A stretch of DNA of 37,593 nucleotides from a virus, in the IMG/VR virus record IMGVR_UViG_3300037246_000673, positions 1 through 37,593 of that record. One strand, written 5' to 3'. The notes below the pieces were generated by a model that was not told where the DNA came from, did no database searches, and saw nothing but the letters and a program-made list of their open reading frames with translations. Below, one piece after another: positions 31,968 through 37,593 of this stretch (position 1 is the stretch's first letter; every line of letters begins with the position of its first letter). A program made the translations under genes and the position numbers.

Positions 31968-32216
31968 TTATTTCACCTCAGGATTACGCTGCGCCTTAGC
32001 ACGAGCACGATGCGCGGCGCGCAGACGCTTCTTCATCAAGCGCTGTCGAGCACCGCCTTCTGTGGAGTTGCGACTACCACCACGTCGCTCGCGGTTAGCG
32101 TCACGAGTCCGTCGCTTCATCTTCCGACGACGACCGTCGTTGCCCTTGCCTTCGTTACCATCATCGATGGCCTTGGGCGGTCCTGCTTTACCAAATCTTC
32201 CTGTTGAATATGCCAT
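31968..32216 (-). CDS. Small Arg-rich protein
   Basis: An 82-aa protein with a short neutral start (MAYSTGRFGKAGPPKAIDD), then strongly Arg/Lys-rich (GRRRKMKRRTRDANRERRGG; RQRLMKKRLRAAHRARAK). GGAGGT in the repeated leader precedes the ATG. It is probably disordered or helical on binding; composition suits nucleic-acid binding. No recognised domain. Confidence 0.62.
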   Translation of the reverse strand: MAYSTGRFGKAGPPKAIDDGNEGKGNDGRRRKMKRRTRDANRERRGGSRNSTEGGARQRLMKKRLRAAHRARAKAQRNPEVK

Positions 32217-32243
32217 TGTGTAACCTCCTTTACGGGTTCGTTC

Positions 32244-32882
32244 TTATCGATTCGCTTGGCGAGCACGACGCGCTGCTACGCGAGCCCTGAGTACTCTCTG
32301 TGCTGCCGCGCTCTGGGGTGCCCGAGCACCTCGTCCTTGACCACGTCGTCCACCCGGTGCGCCTGCGCGACGGGGAGCGGCTGCTGCTGCCTTGGCTGCA
32401 TTGATCTCGGCACGAGACTGGTACAGGGTATCACTACGATCTTGGTTCACGTTGCGCTTCGTGATCTGCTTGTTGACACGAGTCCGAGCCTTGTCCTTAT
32501 CAGCGAAGCGCTCGACATCCTTAGCGTCTTTCCTGGCTCGACGAGCAACAACCTTCGAACTCGGCGCGCCCTTACGCGCGTCTAGCTTCTCACGTCGCTT
32601 CTGCTTGCCAGACACTCGAACGTTGGTGTCCTTCTTCTTGAAGAGCTTCTTAACAAGCCGGAGTCCTTCACTGATTCCACCGGTCGCTACTGCGGCGCCG
32701 CCTCGCGACACAATCTTACCAGCCTTACCACCGATAAGTTTGCCAGCAAGATTACTCATTCCTGTAACCGGGTTTGTATACTTGTGAACCTTCTTCGCTA
32801 TCTTGAAGCCTTTCTTGTGAGCCTTGAGCCCCCACTTAGCTGCTTTCTTGTGTTTCTTAAGTACTCGACGTGTAAATGCCAT
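32244..32882 (-). CDS. Lys/Arg-rich protein with KKKxTNV motif
   Basis: A 212-aa protein: Lys-rich amphipathic start (RVLKKHKKAAKWGLKAHKKGFKI in part), a Gly/Ala hydrophobic segment near residues 40-70 (LAGKLIGGKAGKIVSRGG), then VKKLFKKKDTNV (about 75-86) and a long Arg/Ala/Gly tail. The KKKxTNV block recurs in the next gene upstream, so they are likely paralogues. The ATG at 32882 follows GGAGGT in the repeated leader. The upstream in-frame extension lies inside the other gene. The hydrophobic segment between basic parts hints at membrane or DNA contact during ejection. Confidence 0.66.
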   Translation of the reverse strand: MAFTRRVLKKHKKAAKWGLKAHKKGFKIAKKVHKYTNPVTGMSNLAGKLIGGKAGKIVSRGGAAVATGGISEGLRLVKKLFKKKDTNVRVSGKQKRREKLDARKGAPSSKVVARRARKDAKDVERFADKDKARTRVNKQITKRNVNQDRSDTLYQSRAEINAAKAAAAAPRRAGAPGGRRGQGRGARAPQSAAAQRVLRARVAARRARQANR

Positions 32883-32904
32883 TGTGTTACCTCCATTAGG
32901 GTTC

Positions 32905-33294
32905 TTACTTGTTAGCCTTCCGCTCTCTGCGGGCTGCTTTCCTTGCTGCTCGCTTCTCATCGCGAGCCGTTCGTCTATCAATCTGAGACTGCACGCGTTT
33001 CGCTGCGCGCGGGTGCTTCACATCATACGCAGCATGCTTCGCATCTACCTTAGCTCTGTGCGCGTCAACCTTGGCCTGCTGTTTCTCTGAGCGGCCTGCG
33101 CCCTTATTATGCTTAGCTGCTGCTCTATCAATTCTAGCACGACGCCACTTCTTAGAAGAGCGTGTCACATTTGTATTCTTCTTCTTAAGGAGAATCTTGA
33201 CAATGTTTTGAATGGCACCCGTAGGGGTAGCCCACTGCGCGTTGGCGTAGCCTTTCTTAATCTTGTCTTTAGTTGAGTCTTTAGTTCCTTTCAT
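32905..33294 (-). CDS. Lys/Arg-rich protein with KKKxTNV motif, paralogue
   Basis: A 129-aa protein of which 41 residues are Lys or Arg. IVKILLKKKNTNV (about 31-43) aligns with LVKKLFKKKDTNV in the downstream protein, followed in both by S-x-K-x-x-RR-x-x-x-D-R/A. The C-terminal half has a KVDAHRAKVDAKHA short repeat. GAGGA is spaced correctly before the ATG. It looks like a shortened relative of its neighbour. Unknown function. Confidence 0.65.
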   Translation of the reverse strand: MKGTKDSTKDKIKKGYANAQWATPTGAIQNIVKILLKKKNTNVTRSSKKWRRARIDRAAAKHNKGAGRSEKQQAKVDAHRAKVDAKHAAYDVKHPRAAKRVQSQIDRRTARDEKRAARKAARRERKANK

Positions 33295-33301
33295 ACTATC
33301 C

Positions 33302-33640
33302 TCACGGTACGTACTTGTTGTAGTAAGCCTTCAAGGTCATGTTACGCTGCTTAGCGTTCTGCATGAAGAACATCCGATCGTCGTCGGTGTACTTGGAGTC
33401 GGTTCTCTTCTCCTTCATATCCTTAAACGTGCCTCGTTCCGCCTTTCTTTCATCTCGCGCAGTCTTACGCGCATCACGCTTAGCGATACGTTCGGCTTTT
33501 CTTGCCGCCGCTGTATCCATGCGTTCCTGCCTCTTGGCCGGGGCCTTGTCGTATCTCTTCTGCCAATTCGCTTGCCGCTTAGCCGCAGCAGCTGCCTTAC
33601 GCTCGGCTCGTCTCTCACTTATTACGTTGTTAACTGCCAT
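33302..33640 (-). CDS. Arg/Lys/Ala-rich helical protein
   Basis: A 112-aa protein of which 33 residues are Lys or Arg. Residues 1-80 are an almost continuous Ala/Arg/Lys/Glu helix; the C-terminal 30 residues (DDDRMFFMQNAKQRNMTLKAYYNKYVP in part) are different, with aromatics, and may be a small folded or binding element. GGAG is eight bases upstream. Second gene visible in the operon, after the giant protein. No recognised family. Confidence 0.63.
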   Translation of the reverse strand: MAVNNVISERRAERKAAAAAKRQANWQKRYDKAPAKRQERMDTAAARKAERIAKRDARKTARDERKAERGTFKDMKEKRTDSKYTDDDRMFFMQNAKQRNMTLKAYYNKYVP

Positions 33641-33642
33641 GG

Positions 33643-36600
33643 TTAAACTCCTCTGGGCCGACGGCCCATCTTCTTAGCATCTTTGATTCGTTTGTCTCTC
33701 TTAGTCTTAGCTTCCGCCTTCTGTCGATCCAGCATAACTCCAGCATCCTCTAGCGAAAGCTTTCTGTTTCGGTTACGACGGGTTTGGGTAGCACGCTCAA
33801 CGGTTCCGTACTTCGCTTCCATGACCGCCTTCTCTGAGATCTCCTTCTGTACCTGGGAGTCCCATTGATGCTTGGTCTTGGCTACTACCTCACCGACCTT
33901 GAAGGCAGTGAACGCCATCGCGGGGATAGGCATCACCTTCTCCGCGGCTACCAAGAAGGGTGTACCTGCTCCAGCCGCCGCGAGGCTCGCTCGGCGCGCG
34001 GCCCATGTAGCTACAGAGAACTCAGTCACGCCAGCAGCCGTATCCATACCAACCTCAAGGGCTGTTTCCTGAGCGGCTCTGATCTTCTCACGCTGCGTGC
34101 CTTGTGTCTCTGATGCAGCCTTTGCTCCTTCGGCAACACCGAAGATACCAGCGAGTGCTGCGACCGGGGCACCGAACCTACCTGCTCCCCTAGCGAGACC
34201 AGAGCCTTTCTTTCCAACGACCTGTCGGCCTTGTGCCTTGCCAGCCTCAGCTGCCAGTTCAATTCCCGGACCCTTGATAACCTGAGCCACCCTACCTGCT
34301 AGGGCCCTGGCCTGCTTGAATCTCCTATTAGCTTCTGTAGCGAGGTCACCAATCGCACGGCCGAAGTTCCTACCACGCGGGTGCCTAACCGGAACTTCCG
34401 GAGTGTACTCAGGCTTAACCTGCTGGTACGTAACCGACCCTTGCCTGGGTGAAGGCTGATCGGGCGCTCTCCGCTCTTCGGGAGTTTGCCGTCTTGAAGG
34501 CGTCCTTGGCGCAGCGGGTTTCGGGTCTACAAATCTCTCACCGCCCTCGACAGTAACCTTATGACCACGACGCTCCACGTCAGGTATGGTGACAGCACCC
34601 TTATCCTTTCCTTCTTCGTACTCTGCTCTCGCCGACTGCCAGGGGGCTACTGCGCCTTCCGCTTGCAGCTTCGCTCCCGGCTGGGCGCGTACGGGTAGCG
34701 GCTCTTTAGGTTTGTCCTCTACGAGATACTCCAACTCTCGTTCACGGGTAAGCCTATCACGATCCACGTTCGGAGCGTTAGCTTCACCCTCTCGGCGAGC
34801 CTTAGCTTCGCCACGCTTCTCACGCTCCATGCGGTTGAGAAGGTTTTGAGCATCCTTAGATCCTAGCTCAGCTCGCGCCTTTATCTCTTCTACATCTTGA
34901 GCATCAAGACCAGCAGAGAAGCTCTCGCCTCGCCGTTCAAATGACGCAGGCTTCCACTCCTCTCGCATTTCGAGGTCACTCTCTGCGACAGGCGCGAGCG
35001 GGGGACGAATCTCGCTTGTGACTATCTTCCCACGCCGGTTCTCTCTCCCTCGCCGGGAGGGACTCTTCTTGGCAGCAGCCTCTCGTTCTTCTCCTTCTAG
35101 TACTACCACTGCCTCACCCTTAGATAGGCGGGAGGTGTAGTCTCGACGCTCTTGTAGACGTCTCTCTTCTGTGTTGCGACGATCATCAATCTCACCCAAC
35201 TCTTCATTAGTGTACCAACCGACACCTTCATTGCTGGGAAGTATACCACGTTGTGCTGCCTCTGAGTGGCCCCTGCTTTCCGCAGCTGTCTTAGCCTCCT
35301 TAGTGGCCTGGGCTTCAAGTACCTTTACCTTCTTCCGGTGCTCGGCATCGATCTCCTTTTGGATCTTCTCAGCCTTGGCCTCAGCGTCTTCACGCTTCTG
35401 AGCCTGTACCTCAGGGTCTTGGCCTGACGACACAGCATCCATCTTCACAGTAAGGTCGGTCAGCTCTGCATCAGTGAGGCCTGCTCTCTGTGCGAGATCA
35501 GACTCAGGAGTGCGGATGCCCTGTCCCTCAGCCAGCTCACGGACGTTCACATTAGAGGCTCCGCGTTGGTGGTAGCCTGTGGTGGCTTGACCAGCGCCAA
35601 CCTCAACTCCTGCCTTCTTAGCGGCCGCTGTTCTTTCCTTCTTGGCTTCGACTTCTCTCTTGGCTGCTTCTTCCTGGGCCTCTGTTCCGGGGCTAATCGT
35701 TTGGCCAGGAGTAGTTGCTCCCGTACCAATACCAGCTCTCGGGGCTACATACGTGCGCCCAGGAATCTCAAACTTGGCTTCCTTAGCTGTCTCTACCTTC
35801 TCGTTGAACTCAGTCCAGTACCTACGGTTAGCGCGCCGCCGCTTACTCTTGTTGATAGTAGAGCCACGAGTCTGACGGGTTGGCTTGTCAGCTCCTGTCT
35901 CGGGAGCTTGGTTCCTCAGCTGCGCGTTCTTAGCTTTCTCTTCCGCCAGATCCTTCTTGATACGAGCGGCTTCCAAAGCCTCAGCGTGACTCTTCAGATC
36001 GTCGGGGCTTAGGCCTCGCTTGGTGTCCTTGGGAGGAGCATCAACTTGCTTCTTCTCTTGCGCGAGCTGCTTAGCTAGCTCCTTCTTCTCCAGGGCCTCT
36101 GCTTTCTCTGCGTCTACCGGAGGCTGGTCTGTCGGTTGTCTAGCTACGAGCTTAGCCTGCTTAGCCTTCTCAGCAGCCAGATCCTTCTTCAGCTGTGCGC
36201 GATCACGCGCCGCCTTCTGATCGTCTGCCTGGGTCGGCAGATCACCAGCCTCAGCCGGGGGGCTTACGGGCTGTGTCGCTCTCGGTGCGCGGTCAGCGGG
36301 CCTGGGCTCATCTACCGGGGTACGGATCACGGTCTCACCTGTACCACGAGGATCGGTACCTCGGGCACGTCGAGTGCTTCTCTGGGGCGCAGTGGCACCT
36401 TCCGTAGCCTTGGCTCGGGTAGGTTGATCTCTACGGCCGCTCTTGCCACGTCGCGGGCCAACACGATTCTCGGGCTTGGCGTCCACTTCCATCTTTTCGA
36501 TAGCCTGATCCAGCTTCACTTCGTCTACGGCTGCAACGCTCTCTCTCGCTTGGTCAAGAACCTTAGCCTTGCCATAGCGGGTGGGGCGCTCACCTGTTTC

Positions 36601-37593
36601 GATCAGGTACTCAAGCTCACCACGGAGAACATCAGCACGCCTACCTGTCTTCGGTAGGGCGTCGGATGCTGCTCGGGCACCTTCAACGTTACCGGCCTTC
36701 AGTATGGCCTTCGCATTGGCACTCACCTTCTGGCGAGTATCGATGTCCATCTCTACTTCCGCGGGCTGTGTAGCCGGGGCGGCGGGAGCCTTGGGGGCCT
36801 TCGGTGCTTTGGGGGTAGTAAGCTTAGCCTTCTTCAAGGCTACTTCGGTACGCGTCCGTTCCTTAGCAGAAGCCTTGCCATCGGGCGGCAGTCCACCCTC
36901 TGCTAGAGAGGCGGTCATACCTTCGACGTTACCGGACTTCCTGGCTTCGCGGGCTGTGTTCAGTGAGGTCTTGCGGGTGTCACTGTCCCATCTCTCCAAG
37001 GAGACTTCGGCTGTGGGGGGCTTGACTGCTGCCCTAGCTGCCTTCTTCTCGGCGGCAGCGACGGGGTCGGTCGCTCGTTCTACACCAGCGCCTGCTGCCT
37101 TAGCAGCTTTCTGAGCGGCGTGAAGAACACCACGCGCGGGAGCGGTGCCCACATGCACTGCACCACGGGCCACTCTACTTACACGGCCACGGGGTTTCGC
37201 GGGGGCGGGCTCAGCTTCAGGAGCAGGAGCGCGGCGCGCTTGTGCGGCCCTCTTCTCAGCTACCACGGCCGGGTCTGAGAACGCTTCCTTTATACGCTGT
37301 ACGCGGCCTACCTTAGCGGGCCTCGCAGTAACAACGGTCTCTACCGGCTTCATCTTCGGAGCACGGTGATCGACCTCTACAATCTTAGTGGGGGTCACCT
37401 TACCTATGGGCTTACGTCGCCCAGGAGAAACGTCTACTGTCGTACCACGCTGGCCCTTGTCGGCCCAGGTACGTATCTTCGTCGGGGGTCTCTTCAACTC
37501 GCCTGTCTTAGCCAGCTCACCTTCCACTCTGCCTGCGCCGCTTCTGACACGAGCTACTTCTAGCACGCCTCTCTGCGTGGAGGTTAGGGGCTT
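33643..37593 (-). CDS. Giant charged, repetitive protein (5' end outside the window)
   Basis: At least 1307 residues; the frame stays open through the window edge, and a GTG at 37566 has no convincing ribosome site, so the N-terminus is probably missing. Coordinates here run to the edge. Residues (from 37566) about 187-245 and 267-325 are a diverged repeat centred on DTRK/DTRQ...GNVEG. Around 463, 497 and 537 are three copies of a Lys/Glu coil (LKKDLAAEKAK; ELAKQLAQEKK; IKKDLAEEKAK). Most of the rest is Arg/Glu/Ala/Pro-rich and likely disordered. About 1132-1222 is a Gly/Ala hydrophobic stretch (FGAPVAALAGIFGV...TPFLVAAEKV) that may insert in a membrane. A structural or ejected virion protein is plausible; I see no enzymatic motif. 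Confidence 0.62.
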   Translation of the reverse strand, partial: KPLTSTQRGVLEVARVRSGAGRVEGELAKTGELKRPPTKIRTWADKGQRGTTVDVSPGRRKPIGKVTPTKIVEVDHRAPKMKPVETVVTARPAKVGRVQRIKEAFSDPAVVAEKRAAQARRAPAPEAEPAPAKPRGRVSRVARGAVHVGTAPARGVLHAAQKAAKAAGAGVERATDPVAAAEKKAARAAVKPPTAEVSLERWDSDTRKTSLNTAREARKSGNVEGMTASLAEGGLPPDGKASAKERTRTEVALKKAKLTTPKAPKAPKAPAAPATQPAEVEMDIDTRQKVSANAKAILKAGNVEGARAASDALPKTGRRADVLRGELEYLIETGERPTRYGKAKVLDQARESVAAVDEVKLDQAIEKMEVDAKPENRVGPRRGKSGRRDQPTRAKATEGATAPQRSTRRARGTDPRGTGETVIRTPVDEPRPADRAPRATQPVSPPAEAGDLPTQADDQKAARDRAQLKKDLAAEKAKQAKLVARQPTDQPPVDAEKAEALEKKELAKQLAQEKKQVDAPPKDTKRGLSPDDLKSHAEALEAARIKKDLAEEKAKNAQLRNQAPETGADKPTRQTRGSTINKSKRRRANRRYWTEFNEKVETAKEAKFEIPGRTYVAPRAGIGTGATTPGQTISPGTEAQEEAAKREVEAKKERTAAAKKAGVEVGAGQATTGYHQRGASNVNVRELAEGQGIRTPESDLAQRAGLTDAELTDLTVKMDAVSSGQDPEVQAQKREDAEAKAEKIQKEIDAEHRKKVKVLEAQATKEAKTAAESRGHSEAAQRGILPSNEGVGWYTNEELGEIDDRRNTEERRLQERRDYTSRLSKGEAVVVLEGEEREAAAKKSPSRRGRENRRGKIVTSEIRPPLAPVAESDLEMREEWKPASFERRGESFSAGLDAQDVEEIKARAELGSKDAQNLLNRMEREKRGEAKARREGEANAPNVDRDRLTRERELEYLVEDKPKEPLPVRAQPGAKLQAEGAVAPWQSARAEYEEGKDKGAVTIPDVERRGHKVTVEGGERFVDPKPAAPRTPSRRQTPEERRAPDQPSPRQGSVTYQQVKPEYTPEVPVRHPRGRNFGRAIGDLATEANRRFKQARALAGRVAQVIKGPGIELAAEAGKAQGRQVVGKKGSGLARGAGRFGAPVAALAGIFGVAEGAKAASETQGTQREKIRAAQETALEVGMDTAAGVTEFSVATWAARRASLAAAGAGTPFLVAAEKVMPIPAMAFTAFKVGEVVAKTKHQWDSQVQKEISEKAVMEAKYGTVERATQTRRNRNRKLSLEDAGVMLDRQKAEAKTKRDKRIKDAKKMGRRPRGV

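Noticed and set aside
37540-37566. GTG at 37566 as a true start of the giant protein
   Set aside because: There is no convincing ribosome site and the frame is open up to the window edge, so the N-terminus is more likely outside.
33643-37593. Portal protein or terminase for the giant gene
   Set aside because: No portal clip/stem pattern, no Walker motifs, and composition is repetitive and charged throughout.
1-37593. tRNA genes, integrase, attachment sites and insertion sequences
   Set aside because: I saw no cloverleaf candidate in the gaps, no recombinase motifs and no terminal inverted repeats flanking a transposase; gaps are too short for most of these.

Overview
The window is part of a tailed dsDNA phage genome. 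Podovirus (short-tail) morphology is most likely: on the minus strand, in transcription order, there is an acidic scaffold-like protein, an HK97-type major capsid protein, several small head-surface candidates, a T7 gp11-like adaptor and a T7 gp12-like nozzle. Three fibronectin-III/lectin-type fibre proteins and three large internal (ejection-type) virion proteins follow. No tape-measure protein, tail tube or sheath is visible. The host is probably Gram-negative: there are Sec-type signal peptides, a lipoprotein-like gene and near-consensus sigma70-type promoters. Host genus cannot be read from the sequence. Portal, terminase, polymerase and lysis genes are not recognisable here and presumably lie outside the window.

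Layout. (A) 1-8741, plus strand: a compact, mostly overlapping gene string. It starts with an RNase H-fold 3'-5' exonuclease, a nucleoside 2-deoxyribosyltransferase-like protein, a DUF3310 protein and a dCMP-deaminase-family protein. It continues with a glycosyltransferase (GT) block: a trimodular 1042-aa enzyme, two GT2-like proteins and a CgeB-like GT, interleaved with small Cys/His-rich proteins. (B) 8744-8801: two identical hairpins in tandem at the convergent junction. (C) 8802-29769, minus strand: the virion module, ending with two exported four-cysteine paralogues. (D) 30003-37593, minus strand: nine small or mid-sized, mostly very Lys/Arg-rich proteins downstream of a giant repetitive charged protein that runs off the window edge.

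Regulation. Three promoters share one architecture, TTGCA(A/C)-N17-TATAAT: upstream of the DUF3310 gene (plus strand), of the scaffold/capsid operon, and of the internal-virion operon (both minus strand). A hairpin terminator closes the basic-protein operon just before the scaffold/capsid promoter. Another hairpin directly follows the capsid gene.

The most unusual content is the basic-protein cluster in region D. Two of its members share an identical C-terminal motif carried on a 39-bp DNA repeat. Two others share a KKKxTNV motif. One has the same first 11 residues as an internal virion protein 15 kb away, despite several silent codon differences. My working inference, not a demonstrated function, is a set of packaged, nucleic-acid-binding or ejected proteins.
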